Positions 43,723-57,179 of a stretch of 64,000 bases of DNA are shown in pieces (positions within the stretch are counted from its first letter, which is position 1; each line of letters starts with the position of its first letter). Both the position numbers and the translations under genes were made by a program. Below the pieces are notes generated by a model, which was given only the letters and a program-made list of their open reading frames with translations, was not told where the DNA came from and made no database searches. The stretch comes from Ustilaginoidea virens (taxonomy: Eukaryota; Ascomycota; Sordariomycetes; Hypocreales; Clavicipitaceae): positions 1,426,001 to 1,490,000 of the forward strand of contig NC_057316.1 of assembly GCF_000687475.1 (NCBI RefSeq), given 5' to 3'.

Positions 43723-46700
43723 ATGTCTTTTCTCTTCAGGCAAAGTCAGAGACCCGAAGACGAGAAGATGGACATGGACCGTCGAATTCGTGCGCCCGAG
43801 GAAGCTGGTATGTGTGCACTGTGCAGTCGCATCATGAGCTTATGACAATGCATCATCACGTCGACCAAAGGAAGCTTGGCTCATCTGCCACTTCTATATA
43901 GCTCCATTGGTTTCCCTTCTGATTTCGAATCCCCGGCTTGTCTTCAGAATCGCGAAACGAGCTGCACTTATCAACTAACAGCTTCTTCACTCGTCTTTTT
44001 TAGTATCTAGGATTGCGTATCTTTCAAGCGATGTCATTGTGTCAGTCCAGCCCTCTCTGTCCGCAGACTCGGGCTTCTCTTCTCATTTGAAGAGATACGT
44101 CAACCAAAAAAAGCAAGGCTTGGTTGCTGCTTCAGATGATGCCGTACCAGAGGTATGCCATCTTTGTCTTCTCAGCCTGTCCAAAGCCAGTAGCAATCCT
44201 TTCATGAGTATATTCTAATGCATCTGAAAGGTTCAATCGATTCGGCACAATTCTGATCCTCTTCTCGCCGTCTACAAACCTGTCCGCGATGGCAAATTTG
44301 TATCAGTCACCGCATCATCCACCATCCTCCTACCCGCCATCTCCCACCTATACAAGCTGGTCAACTATCCCGTTGTACTTCATATAGCGTTGGAGTCCCG
44401 TCCATCTGCCGATTACTCACAAATTACCTCCATTCGGAATTCTGGGTGGACTTTTCTACAATCCGAAACTTTACAGGAGGCTCAAGACATGGCTCTCACC
44501 GCCCATGCTCTCGCTATCCGCATCGGCAAGGGCGTCATTCACTTCTTTGCGCCAGAAACCTCCGAGAGTGAAATGCCAATCCCTGTCGAGGATGCAGTTA
44601 CAGTGAGGGAAGTCCTAGACATAGAAAGTGTTCGTCGATTTCAAGCTAGTTCCATCCCAGCCGTGGGCATATACGCCGATGATGGACACGTCCCTGTGTC
44701 TTCAGACCATCCAGAGACCTCCTTGACAAGGAATGGTGCCAAAACTGCTGCTCTTCAGCCACCTCCGAGTGCCGGTGCTTCCAAGACTACTTCGGTTGAC
44801 TCTTCAATCAAGTCCAGCGAAGCGTCGACCCCAGCTGCTCCCTCTTCAGTTGCCACTACCGTTGAGTTTGCTCCTCCGCGGGTGACCTCCGACGACATTT
44901 ACACATGCTTGACTCGAGTATGGTCCCATATCAAGGCTGCAACAGGGAGAGGATATTCTGCCTTTGAATATACGGGCCCGGCGCAAGCCGAGGACTGCCT
45001 GCTGGTTTTCGGATCCAATACTGGCAACCTTGCCCAGGCCGTTGATAATGCCACTTCCGATGACGTCTCTGATATTGGAATTCTTACGCCTCGTTTGTAT
45101 CGCCCTTGGATAGGTTCGAAGCTCGTTGAGGCGATTCCGAAATCAGTCAAAAGGATTGCTGTCCTGGAGCAGATCCACAGAGCCACCACGAAGTGGGGGC
45201 CTCTCCTTATCGACGTCCTCTCCTCCGTACATCGGGGTGCTGGCGGTGTTGAGACGATTGTTGGATACCAGCTTGGTCATATAACATCTGACACCGCAAT
45301 GCAGGCTCTTCGGGGAATCGTTCAGAACCTCAGGTCTAAAAACCCCGTACAGAACCTCGAGGTGGGCAGCAAGCCGGCACAAGAACAGTCCGTAGCATAC
45401 AATGTGCGCACTCCACAGCTCGAGACTGCGTATTCGAAGATCCTAGATCAGATTTTCGGCAAGAGAGCTTATATTGCCAATGCTTTGGACTCCAACCATG
45501 CGGGTGTTCCGTTGTCCGTATCCTCGAGTCCCGAATTCGGATTCGGGTCACTCATAGCCCGAATCGAGTATAGGACCAAGTTTATCACCGAGGTCAAGGA
45601 TGCGGCGAGCAGTGGATCCTTCCAATCAGACGAGCCCAAAAGCTGGCTGACCCGATGGGTTTTGCAAGCCGAGTCTTCGGAAAATAACGCCGAGTTTGCA
45701 GACGAAATCCTGTCCAGTTTAGAGGCGGACGGTTCTGCACTTGCCCAGAAGCTTCTCACCAAAGGAGGACTTTTCCGAAAAGAGTCTCTGTGGCTGATTG
45801 GTTCCGACGCTTGGGCTTTCGATCTCGGTAACTCAGGAGTACATCATGTCCTTGCCTCGGGAAAGAACGTCAACATGCTCGTCATTGATTCGACGCCTTA
45901 TTCCGCAAAGGCCGCCGCTGATTCGACTAGAAGGAAGAAAGACATCGGGCTCTATGCCATGAACTTTGGAAATGTATACGTAGCTTCTACGGCGGTATAT
46001 AGCTCGTACACGCAAGTTTTGCAGGCACTGCTCGAGGCTGACAAGTTTAACGGTCCTTCAGTCGTTCTGGCTTACTTGCCCTACTTTGGAGAAACGGACT
46101 CGCCCCTCACAGTGCTTCAAGAAACAAAGAAAGCGGTTGATGCAGGGTATTGGCCACTGTATCGGTGGAATCCCGAGAACGAGCTTCGTGGCGAGCCCAG
46201 CTTCTCCCTAGATTCAGAGCTGGCCAAACAAGAGTTAAAGGCCTTTCTCGCCAGGGACAACCAGCTCACCCAACTTATGAAGAAGGAACCGAAACTTGCA
46301 GCAAACCTGGCCCAGGATTTTGGAACCGAGGTGCGAGCTCAGCAAAAGAGGAAGGCAAAGGATGCGTATAAGCGGTTGTTGGAAGGCCTTCTTGGCGCAC
46401 CTTTGACTGTACTTTTCGCGTCTGACAATGGCAATGCAGCGTCTGTTGCCAAACGCCTTGCCAACAGAGGACGTGCGCGTGGCTTGAAAACATCTGTCAT
46501 GCCCATGGAGGATTATCCCCTCGAAGATCTGCCTCAAGAAGAGAATATTGTTTTCATCACATCTACCGCTGGACAAGGCGAATTTCCTCAAAATGGCTTA
46601 CCTTTCTGGGAGGCCATCAGAGGCAAAACTGATTTGGACCTCGCAACGACAAACTTTTCTGTGTTTGGTCTTGGAGACAGTCATTACTGGCCTCGAAAAG

Positions 46701-48716
46701 AGGACCGAATATACTACAACAAACCCGCCAAGGATCTTGACCGAGTTTTGTCTAATCTTGGGGGCAAACGCTTCGTGGATATTGGACTGGGTGATGATCA
46801 AGATCCCGACGGCTACCAGACTGGCTATCAAGAATGGGAGCCCAAGATCTGGCGGGCATTAGGAGTAGACAAGATTGACGGTATTCCGGAAGAGCCAGCG
46901 CCAATTACTAATGAAGACATCAAGATTGCTTCGAATTATCTGCGAGGCACCATCTTGGAGGGGCTTCAGGATACGTCTACCGGCGCGATTTCCGCTTCAG
47001 ATCAGCAGCTCACCAAGTTCCACGGCACGTACATGCAGGATGATAGAGACGTTCGCGACGAACGAAAGGCTCAGGGTCTCGAACCCGCATATTCTTTCAT
47101 GATTCGGTGTAGGCTCCCTGGAGGAGTCGCAACGCCGAAGCAATGGGTTCAAATGGATGACATCAGCAGCACACTGGGCAATGAATCCATGAAACTGACT
47201 ACAAGACAAACCTTCCAATTCCATGGAGTCGTCAAGGGCAAGCTGAAACCCGCGATGCAGGCCATCAATCGAGCATTAATGACCACAATTGCTGCATGTG
47301 GCGATGTCAACCGAAACGTCATGTGCAGTTCGCTTCCAACCCAATCCAAGTATCACGAGCAGGTGCATAGCTGCTCTCAGAGAATTAGCGATCATCTCCT
47401 TCCTTCCACGACTGCCTATCACGAAATCTGGCTCACAGATGATAACGACAAGAAGGTGCAGGTTGCTGGTGACGCTGTGCAGGACTTTGAGCCTCTCTAC
47501 GGACCTACTTACCTGCCAAGAAAGTTCAAAATTACCATCGCCATCCCTCCCCACAACGACACTGATGTGTATGCTCATGACATTGGCCTGATTGCTATAA
47601 AGGGAAGCGATGGAAACCTCGAAGGGTTCAACGTTCTCGCCGGCGGTGGTATGGGAGCCACACATAACAACAAGAAGACGTATCCGCAGACAGGTCGCAT
47701 GATGGGATTTTGCAAGGCAGATGAAGTGCACATTGCTTGCGAGAAGATTATGCTGGTTCAGAGGGACCATGGCGACCGCAAGAACCGCAAGCATGCCCGG
47801 CTTAAATACACCATTGACGACATGGGCGTCGACGCCTTCCGCCGCAAAGTCGAGGAGCTCTGGGGCAAGGCTTTTGACAAGGACCGTCCTTTTGAGTTCA
47901 AGAGCAATATTGACACCTTTGGCTGGCAAAAAGACGAGACCGGGCTCAACCACTTCACCTTCTTCATTGAAAACGGCCGCGTCGAGGATACGCCAGAGTT
48001 CCGGATGAAGACGGGATTGCGCGAGATTGCGCAGATCCACAAGGGCGAGTTCCGCTTGACCGGAAACCAGCACCTCATCCTCAGCAGCGTCAAGGACGAG
48101 GATGTGCCAGCCATAAAGGCGCTTATGAAAAAGTACAAGCTGGATAATATCCAGTTCTCTGGTCTGCGCCTCAGCTCCTCGGCCTGCGTCGCTTTCCCCA
48201 CCTGTGGTCTCGCCATGGCCGAGTCGGAGCGCTATCTGCCCGTCCTGATTTCCAAGCTCGAAACGTGCCTGGAGGAAAGCGGCCTGCGACAAGACTCGAT
48301 AGTCATGAGAATGACCGGCTGCCCGAATGGCTGTGCGAGACCATGGCTCGCAGAAGTGGCCTTTGTGGGCAAGGCGTACGGCGCCTACAACATGTACCTG
48401 GGGGGCGGATATCATGGACAGCGCCTGAACAAGCTGTACCGCTCAAGCATCAAGGAGGACGAGATCCTGTCCATAATGAAGCCTCTCCTCAAGCGATACG
48501 CCTTGGAGCGGGAGCAAGACGAGAAGTTTGGCGATTTTTGCATTCGTGCTGGCATCATCAAGCCCACTACGGATGGCCAGAATTTCCACCATGACGTGAG
48601 TGCAACCTCGACGTGCTTGAATGTTCCTGCCGCACGGCTTCCCCCTGTGAGAGGAGTGACATGTATACTAATGGTCCGGTATTTAGGTTGCCGAAGCCGA
48701 GTCTGATGAGGAATGA
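43723..48716 (+). CDS. MET5: Sulfite reductase (NADPH) hemoprotein beta subunit
   Basis: Reduces sulfite to sulfide with six electrons in sulfate assimilation, leading to cysteine and methionine. Exons 43723-43807, 44004-44152, 44231-48595 and 48687-48716 join in phase to 1542 aa, the usual length for fungal Met5. Order: a thiamine-enzyme-like N-terminal region (RIAYLSSDVIVSVQPSL onward), a Ser/Ala-rich linker (about 210-250), a second such region, and a flavodoxin-like domain (LTVLFASDNGNAASVAKRLA, STAGQGEFP). Two sulfite/nitrite reductase repeats follow. The siroheme-4Fe4S cysteines lie in SSSACVAFPTCGLAMAE and TGCPNGCARPWLAE. The last 30-nt exon encodes VAEAESDEE. The short first exon (MSFLFRQSQRPEDEK) is less certain than the rest. 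Confidence 0.94.
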
Positions 48717-49405
48717 CGGATGGGTTTTTGGCCAGTTTCATCCTGTGGCAGCCGGGGTTTGGGCTGGGGGCTGGATAGGTTTGTTTTTCCCCCGCTTCCT
48801 TTTCCTTTTTTTTCTTCATCTTCCGTCTTCTTCTCCTTTTCCTTATTTGGATTTTGGCAGGCGTTTCTTGGATTTGGCGTGAGGTAAAGGTTCAAACCTT
48901 GGACTCGGACAGAACGGCAACTAGAGATTATTACCGCTGCAGCGCTTAGCGCCGCGTGCGCGCTTACGCCGTCAATATCTGTTCTCCATCAATCCGAAAG
49001 AGTCTGGTCCGAAGGTACCAGACGTTCAGTGAGGCTCCTCTACAAGTGACATGCAGCAACACCTCATCCCACTTCCTCCTTGACTGGAATGTGGCGATAA
49101 TTCGAAAGGGGGGCGTGGACAACGGACGTCACGTACTGCAATTGCCTTCCGTCCTTGCTGAGTTATCAAAGTGCAGTCAACAACAATTTGCGCTGCAAGA
49201 CCCCGATCGATCTGCAACAGTGTTGCCTCTCCGAACAAACTGTCTACCATCCATTAATGCATTTCATCGTCAAAATGTTCAGCCAGAACCCTTTCAAATC
49301 CTTTCAGAAAATAGTACATGTGCAACTCTTGGGCGGGAAAAGAAAACTGTCCGAAACGAAACCGGGGAAGGAAGGAAAACAAAAACAGAAAACCAACAGC
49401 CATCA
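48717..49405. other. Convergent intergenic region, no gene seen
   Basis: 689 bp between the stops of the sulfite reductase and chitin synthase genes, with a T/C-rich tract at 48786-48850. Presumably both 3' UTRs. Confidence 0.4.
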
Positions 49406-52400
49406 TCAGCCTTTAAAGCTGCCTCCCAAACTGCTCCCCAAACTGCTTCCCACACTGCTGACCTTCTCGCTAACCTTGCTGCCAAAGCCCCTCACCCAGG
49501 ATGGTAGCTCGAAATTCATGCGTAATCTACCTTCCACAACCGTGTTGACCACATTGACGGCGGCAAAAGTCGTAGAGCCCAGGGCGCGGAACATGGCCAA
49601 CGCGGCTACGCTCCAGAGAATAAATCGCAGGTAAAAGTTGTCGCCGATGGCTTTGTTACTGTAGATTTCGGAAACTGCCATGGCAAGGATACCATTGGCA
49701 ATCATCCAAATAACCACCATGTACGTTCGGACGCTCTTGTAATAGTCTTCCTGCATCTGCGCTTCACTGATGGGAGCCGTGGGTACAGCAAGGCGATCGC
49801 GCAGATTCCTCAATGCCTCGTCGTACCCACTGTCAATGTCGAGCTGTTCGCTTGGCATTTCCAGCTCCACGGTTTGTCCTTTACCCACGGCGCCGCCAAG
49901 GTCCGTTTTCATGACATTGTCTCCCTTCGTTCCCCAAGTGACGTCATGCGTGTTGCAAAAAGCGTACACCTGCAACGTGCAGATATAGCTTGGAAGTAAT
50001 AGGAAGTACTGAACCGACGAGGTGAACATGTGCCATGGGTCCAGATAGAGAAAAGACATGACGAAATAGAGCCCGATTGTCGACGTCATGGAAACAATCA
50101 GGTTCGTGAATACATTGTTTCCCATCGCGAGGTCCGGATTCTTACTCGCGAGCTGTCTAATGACGATGTAGAAAGAAGCGAATATGGTGTAGAACATGAT
50201 GACACTGTAGATAATCATGCTAATCAAGTATAGCTTCTTGGCTCCTTGAGGTCTGTTTCCCAACGACAGGATGAACTGAGTCGCAATAAGCAACACACAC
50301 GTGTACCGCAAAACGTGAAAGAAAATACTGCCGATGCCATGACCAAACGGATCAACGGTTGGATCGGTGAGGCCTCCAGCAACGAAGTAGAAGGTGAGAT
50401 AGAAATTGGCCAGAGAAAAGTAGGTAAACATGAGCTGTATGAATTGGTAGACGAACTCTACATATAGCAAAATCTTTCTCATGATGGTGTGGTCCGTTGA
50501 GAGAATCTGGCGGAACTGGACCAGGGAGTATACGGCTGCAAAGAAGGCGCCATTTAACCATCGCCTTCGTTGCGATATAAATTCAGGAACGGCGTCTGCG
50601 CGATGATTAGCAATCGACATGGACAAGATATTTGCGTAAAAGTCGAAGCAAGACGCAAGCCCGGGGCCAAAGAGAGCCCCCAATTGTCACTTACCTGGAA
50701 CATCGGTTTCTCCTGTGCAACTCTTGACGTATTTCAGCACCCATCTTTCACCGCGCTTAGCCACCAGCTCCCAGCATAGAATACGATCTTCCGCGAGGTA
50801 CATGTTGGCGGTGAACACATCCGCATGTTGCCCGTGAAGTGTTTCTCCCTTGAAGTACTGGCTGAGGGGACCGTGACCTGTTTCGTCGTTCTGTAACGCG
50901 TGATATCGGTAGGCACTCAGAGCGCCCGGAAGAACGGTGATGTAGCCGAACACGGACTCTAGCGGTTTGTCCAGAATGTTTGACATCTTGTACTCGAAGT
51001 TTTGAGAAGCAACAAGTGGATTAAGCAAGTTGGAGCCAAGCTTTCCCTTCATGGCCTTGATCTCGCCACAGGCGCCGGCAACGTTGGAATCCGTATCAAA
51101 AGCCTTCCACAAATGGTAGAGCGAGTTGCCGCCAGGGCGCGTCCCGACGTCTAGCAAGATGCATACATTTGGGTTCAATGCCCGGCCGAACGCATTGAAA
51201 AACCACCTGTGGGAGTTGAGCTTGCGTGAGTTCTTTTCCTTGAGGCAGAAAATGAGTTGACAAGGGACGATGCCCTTCTCGGCACCCTTGAATTTGAGAT
51301 CCGAGTCTAGTGAAACTTGAGTCGTATATTCGTACACATGGGCCTGGACGGCTCGGTTATTGACGTAGTTCTTGGCAATTCCATGCTGATAACAGCCCAT
51401 CGCTGCCAGGGCATCCAGTGTTCGGGGGTTGATCTTCTCGCGACCATCAGAGATGATGCATACTACGATCTTTTGCCAGCCATTCTCACCCCATGTCCTG
51501 GAGCGCGATCGGGAGCAAAAGTGAGAAATGTTCTTCATCACGGCGTGCATTGTTCGGGTGAAACAGAACTCGTCTTCGTTGTACATTGTGATGCAAATGA
51601 AGAGCTCGGTCTCTCGAGTTGTTCGACCTATGCTCTGTCGAAGCTTATATCCTCTGTCTACGAAGTCGTCTGGATCGCATGTAACTGCGGTGTATCGCAT
51701 GTGCGTGAACTCGACTTCGTTGCGCCGAGGAAGGAAGCTGTACAAGATGGTAGGGATTTTGCATTCGAGTACCAGCTCGCCGTTGATCAACTGTACCTCC
51801 TTCTTGGACATCTGAGGTGCGCGAACCCCCCGGCGCTCCTGGGCCCCATCGGGAGCAGGACCATAGTGCTCGATCTTATCATAGTCTTGCCCGTCCTCTT
51901 TCAGCGTTTCTTGCGACGCTGACCTGAATGAATCACGATGAATTGGCAGGGGCCCAGAGTCGCTTAGGTCTGTCTCGGTGCCAAACACATCATCACTGCC
52001 ATCAAGGGGAATAGATACTGTTGCGTCATCTGGAAAAGCTTGCGAATCGCGAGCTGGATTTGAGAAGAGCGGTGCAGGTGGCAGGGGACGGCGAGGACTG
52101 CCTCCGTAGCGCGAAGATGGAGTACCTGGCCTGGGGCTTCCGTTGAGTTCCGAAGGCTCATAAGACAAGCCCGAAGGGGGTGGTCGCGAAAAATCCGCGG
52201 CTCTAGAGGATGGAGTCCAAGGCCGATGAGGAGAAGCAGTTTCTCGGCCGGCGAAGGGTATGTAGCTCGAATCGGGCGGCGGCATACTTGGCGTGTCGTC
52301 CAGAACAGAAGCTGATCGAGAGTTTGAGGATATTACGCTGGGCTGATACGAGGGCCGCGTTGCTCGAGGCCTGTAAACGCCATATGAGCGTGTGTTCTTG

Positions 52401-52723
52401 TTCGGTATCATGATCTTGGGAGAAATGTCTGCGGATAGTGGCAGGCAGGAAGCGCTTCTGGTCCCAAACGATTTTGGTCCCAAGGACGTTGAGGCTGGAA
52501 GCGTCAAGTGTGGAAAAGAATATGGATGGGGGGAGGGCAGTTGCTAGCTATGCAGAACATGCGAGGACGATGGACAGACTTACGATTCTTGGTTGACGGG
52601 ATCCTCCATGGACGTCAACAGACGGACAGCAGCAGCGTTCTGCTCGGTAGGAATGTCATGTTCATCATTATAGCTGGGATAAGTGTACTCTGGGGGTCTC
52701 GAAGGAGTCCTTGGTCGATCCAT
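49406..52723 (-). CDS. Chitin synthase, class I type
   Basis: Membrane GT2 enzyme that polymerises UDP-GlcNAc into chitin for walls and septa. Model: exons 52584-52723, 50695-52370 and 49406-50595, 1001 aa, length in frame. Exon 1 starts [19 protein letters not shown] long disordered Pro/Ser-rich region follows, then the chitin synthase N-terminal domain and catalytic core: [38 protein letters not shown] and QRRRWLNG. About seven membrane segments follow in the C-terminal third. [20 protein letters not shown] and [15 protein letters not shown] fit class I best; class II is the alternative. The exon 2 acceptor (52371-52373) was chosen by phase only, so the 213-nt first intron is the weakest part. 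Confidence 0.9.
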
Positions 52724-55336
52724 TGTATTCACGGCTCGCTGTCGGGGGTGAGGGGAGGTGGATCGGAGGAATGTTTCTGGAATGCTGTTGGCAATCGTCC
52801 CTGAGACCAACAAAAACAACTAGCTGGGCAATGTACGGGCGGGGCGAGCGAGGTGCGAAGCCAAAATGATAGGCTGTATTGGTATGCGCCACCGGTCGAG
52901 GAGATGGTCGAGATGGTCGGGTGACTTCTGGCAGCTGTTGTCAAGGACGCTCGCGGCTCATAGACTCGTAGAAAGCAAGCTTTGGCGGGGAAGCGAGTCG
53001 ATTGTGCTGATGGGAGATGGGAAGGAGCAAGCTTAGTTCTTGTGCGGGTAAGATGGTGTCCGGGGGTTAGGATGAGGAAGCCCTTCCATGTAAAAGCCCT
53101 GTCTTTCCACAGAGGAATGAACCAATTGTCGAGTAATACGCGGCAGATATGGTGGTTTAAGAAGTCAGCGCATTTTCGTTTTACGACAACAAATCTTATC
53201 TTATGCAACACGGGCGCTTGTTCCCTGTTCCAACAAATGCTGGTTGGGGTGACGACGTTGTTGTTGGTGCGCCGCTTGGTTGACCCAGCAACAGTGGTGA
53301 TGCAGGGGGTGACACATTGCAAGTGTTTTGTCGTGGCTACTTGTCAAACTTGTCTGGAAGCTTCGCGTGCCACGATAAGCCACACCAACCCAAAAAAAAA
53401 AGGCGACATTGAATTATCACTACGTACTCCGTACTAAGGCTCAGAGCTGCTGTCTGCTACCATTGCACGCCAAACTTGATTCTAGTGATACATCGGTACT
53501 TTTCAGCTCGAGATAGCAAGTGCGGGAGCTGAGCCTTCCAGATTTGCTTCTCTTTTGGGGACGCCAGGAACGCTCTGATTGGCCTGCAGAATACTCCATA
53601 CAAGTCTCGAAATTCTGATCTAAATCTTGGTTTTCGGTGCAAACCTAAAAATGTTTGGTAGGCTTAGACACGCAGTTCAGGCAGAGGCAGGATATCGGAA
53701 TATCACTGCAACACAGTGAGTTACTGAACTCGGCGACTAATCCGACGACATCTTTGGCCATGATTATTGTATTATGCTCCGTACTCTTCAACTGTAGGAA
53801 AGTGGGAGGGTAGGCCCCCTTCTCAACCGATGTTGCTCCAAGTGAAAGGCCATGCGGTCCTTCGGCTGTCTGCGGAGTTTATCAGGCTTACAAGTAACTT
53901 TACTCTTGAGGTTTCGCATTCGTTACCCTCCTCGCCTTGATATCCGAGCTCCTAAACAGGTTATTGGGAGACGGTGATAGTTTGAAAGGTGAAAAGCTCT
54001 GTGCTGGCCACCTGTCGTGACTGACAGACAAGGATGAGCGAGGATCGACACTACGGCAAATAGAGCGTCAGCGTCGGGTTAGCCCCCAGTCTTTTTACGA
54101 CGCACGACTATGCCACGCTGTGCCATGACAGCAGCTCCTTCAGACTAGCTACAAGGGCCAGCCCTAGACAAATTTGCAGGGAATCGTTGATCTTTCACAC
54201 TTTGGTGCAAAAGTGTAATGGGATGATGACCAACAGGTACAGTACAAGTGTATATGTACCTAATGCAGTACTGAGTACGTACTCCGTAGGCTAAGCATTA
54301 GTGTGGGGAGTACGTGTAGCGGTGTGCGGGCGGGTCCGGTTGCTCCCGTGTCATCAATCCAGCCTGAACTTTGAAGGAGATACATACATGAATACATAAT
54401 ATAATAATAGACCCCACAAGTTCTCTGCAATATTGCGACGTCTACGGAGTACGACTTGCTGCTCATGCAGAGTAGCACGTACACGAATATCTTTTTCTTT
54501 TCCTTGCAAGAGTATCTTCAGCTTCGCCGACAAGTAATCGGAAAAGAGAGGCCCTTTACCATGGGCATGAATGCGCAAAGTGCAAAACTGCAGCCCGCCA
54601 AGCTTCATCCTTGCTGGATGTTTTTTCGCCTTCAATTTCATTTCCTTTTTCTTTCCTTTCCTGCGACACGGGGGTACGGCCGGGGGTTTCCCTGATTATT
54701 ACCCCCGGAGCAAGTATCGCAGTCGGTGAGAGGTTATGTTCTGCGCCACAATTCTGCCCTCCCACTTCGAAGTAGCTGCCCTAGTGCGCGAATCCGAAGC
54801 ACCAAATCTCCTCACGTCCCTAGTAAGAGAAAGGGTGATTTTTGGTAGGGCCACGCCACGGCATCCAAACTCGCGGCCGCAGTTCTACAGAGATGGAAGC
54901 ACCGAGCGTTAAGAGTCAGTTATAGGCTAGAATACGGGAAATCGGCACGCGAGCTTCCCCACGATCCAAGTAATGGATGGAGTGGGAGTGGTTGGAGTCT
55001 AGCCAGGCCCGTCCACTGACAAGAATAACTGACTTCGGGTCTCGTCGGACCGGCAGTCGACCAAAAAGGACAAGATCTGCGTAGCACCTTAAATTCTTCG
55101 GATACGGGATGGGATGTCTAGTCTCATGCGCTTCAATTTCGAGGGCCAAAGCTATGCAGGTACTCTATCCTCCGGCGTTGGTTTTGTAGCCTGTTGAGAC
55201 TAAGACGAACAGAGACATAAATAGTGCCTCTTTTGGCTAGGACGCCCACGGGATCACGGGATTACATGCTCACTCTACGCTGCTCTGCAAGCCTAATCCT
55301 TAGCTCTCTACTCGCTCGACTTCTTCTTTCTTGATC
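52724..55336. other. 2.6-kb divergent intergenic region
   Basis: Longest gene-free stretch here, between the chitin synthase and GH32 starts. Small open frames on both strands look spurious. It carries TACTCCGTA-type motifs at 53425-53434, 54276-54288 and 54443-54452, and a TATA-like ATAAATA close to the GH32 gene. Probably extended promoters with long 5' UTRs. Confidence 0.45.
55217..55223 (+). promoter_or_regulatory. Candidate TATA box of the GH32 gene
   Basis: ATAAATA, 120 bp upstream of the ATG at 55337, in the context GACATAAATAGTGCC. A plausible position for a fungal TATA element. Confidence 0.35.
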
Positions 55337-57179
55337 ATGAGATATAGAGCCGTCATTACTCTCAGCTGCTCCTTGTTGTCTGGTGTGCGGAGTCAGTCAC
55401 AAAATGGTCCGACAAACGCTCCTCAGGTCGAGCCTGATGTGCCATCGAAGGCTCCCCTCGTTGGCGATTATAGAGGTCAATACAGACCGCAAGTTCACTT
55501 CTCAGCCCCAAAACACTTCTTGAATGACCCGAACGGCTTATTCAGAGATGGAAACGGTACCTGGCACATGTATTATCAGCACAATCCTACAGGCAACACG
55601 GCAACGAACCAACACTGGGGGCATGCTACCTCCCAAGACTTGTACCACTGGACAAATCAGCCACTTGCTTTGTTCCCCCCCAGGAAGAATGTCTATATTT
55701 ACTCAGGAAGTGCCGTTGTAGATACAAACAACACGTCAGGTTTCTTTCCTAATCAAGAAAACGGCGTCGTCGCAATCTATGTGAGCTCATACAGACTCCC
55801 TGTCTTGGCCATTCCCACTGCATGATATTTCTGAATGGCTCAATTCATCTCTGCTCGGCATCTTCGATCAAAACATCCGCATACTGACCTTGCGTGAAAA
55901 AAAGACCTTGGCTGAGTACGATGCTGATGGAAACCCTGGTCCGCAAACTCAGGCGATTGCGTACTCCCGTGACGGTGGCTTCCACTTCACTCCATACGCC
56001 AACAACCCCGTCATACACAGTACCTCTTCGCAATTTCGTGATCCCAAGGTAATTCGGTACCACCTTCACTGGGTCATGGTGGTAGCGTATTCGGAAGAAC
56101 TCACCATCGGAATATACACATCGCCAGATCTCATCACCTGGAGTCATGCAAGCAACTTCACTCTTCCCGGACTCCTCGGCTTTCAGTGGGAGTGTCCTAA
56201 CCTGGTACGCATGACGTACCGTGATGAAAGGGGCCACAGACAGCACGACATGTGGACTCTACTCATCAGTATCAACCCCGGCGCTCCCTTGGGTGGGTCC
56301 ATCACGGAATATTACCCTGGAAGGTTCAACGGAACTCACTTCGAGGCTGTTGACTCGGTTGCCAGAATCGCGGATTTGGGCAAAGACAACTATGCCGGGC
56401 AGTTCTTCTACGGCACCCCCGATGACGAGGACCCAGTCTTTATCGCGTGGGCGTCTAACTGGGAGTACGCAGAGTCAGCGCCTTCCGATGTGGAGAACTG
56501 GCTGGGCGCAATGACTCTACCGCGGCGCACCTACCTGACAAAGACGGAGCGCGTCGGCTGGAAATGGGTCAACTATCCCTACAACATGAGGCCGATCATG
56601 GGGGAGACCTTGGCGGCCCACGAACGCCATGCCAACGGAAATGTCACTGTTGACTTCTCCCACGTGACTTCCAACGCTGTGTATTGGGAAGCCAACGTGA
56701 CCGGGATACCGAAGCAGGGGATATCGAAGCTGGCAGCTCTGAAGTTTAAATTTGTCAGCCCCGTGACCGCCGAGTATATACGAGGCGGCTACTACTTGGG
56801 TGGATTATCGCAGTTTTACCTTGACAGAGGAGGTGCCAAGGGCTTTGACAACGTCTTCTTCACCGACAAATTCTCTGCGTCCAGCCTTGGGCAGAATGGA
56901 TCGTGGTCAATGAGTGGTGTTTTGGACCGCTCAATGCTGGAAGTGTTTCTCGAGGGAGGGATCGACAGTGGCACGGTGACGTTTTTCCCTACCTGGCCAT
57001 TGACTTTGATGGTCTTGGATATGTGCGACCTGCCCAAAGGTGTGCATGTCAGCATTCGAGTGAATGCCTTGAAAAGCAGCTGGGCCGGCATGGAGAGCAG
57101 GGATGGGCTCGTGTACGGAAATCAATCCACCAAGAACATGGCGTCCGAGGACATCAATCACTTGTTGCGATGGGTATGA
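55337..57179 (+). CDS. Secreted GH32 invertase/fructosidase
   Basis: Glycoside hydrolase family 32 beta-fructofuranosidase, acting on sucrose and possibly raffinose or fructans. Exons 55337-55780 and 55905-57179 (124-nt intron) join as [15 protein letters not shown], 572 aa. The ATG at 55337 opens a signal peptide ([20 protein letters not shown]). The GH32 catalytic triad is complete: nucleophile Asp64 in FLNDPNG, transition-state Asp194 in FRDPKV, acid/base Glu244 in WECPNL. The C-terminal beta-sandwich ends with the [13 protein letters not shown] element. Many N-glycosylation sites (NGT, NNT, NFT, NVT) fit secretion. Sucrose hydrolysis is the safest prediction; inulinase or fructosyltransferase activity cannot be excluded. 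Confidence 0.92.

Noticed and set aside
43921..43940. TTCGAATCCCC resembling a tRNA B box
   Set aside because: No matching A box or acceptor stem nearby, and it lies in the first intron of the sulfite reductase gene.
47276..48415. 379-codon open frame on the minus strand
   Set aside because: Fully antisense to the sulfite reductase exon, which has unambiguous siroheme motifs; composition fits a shadow frame.
50596..50694. Chitin synthase appears as two separate open frames, as if broken
   Set aside because: A normal intron (donor GTAAGT, acceptor GCGCAG) joins TGETDVP to DAVPEF in phase, so the gene is intact.
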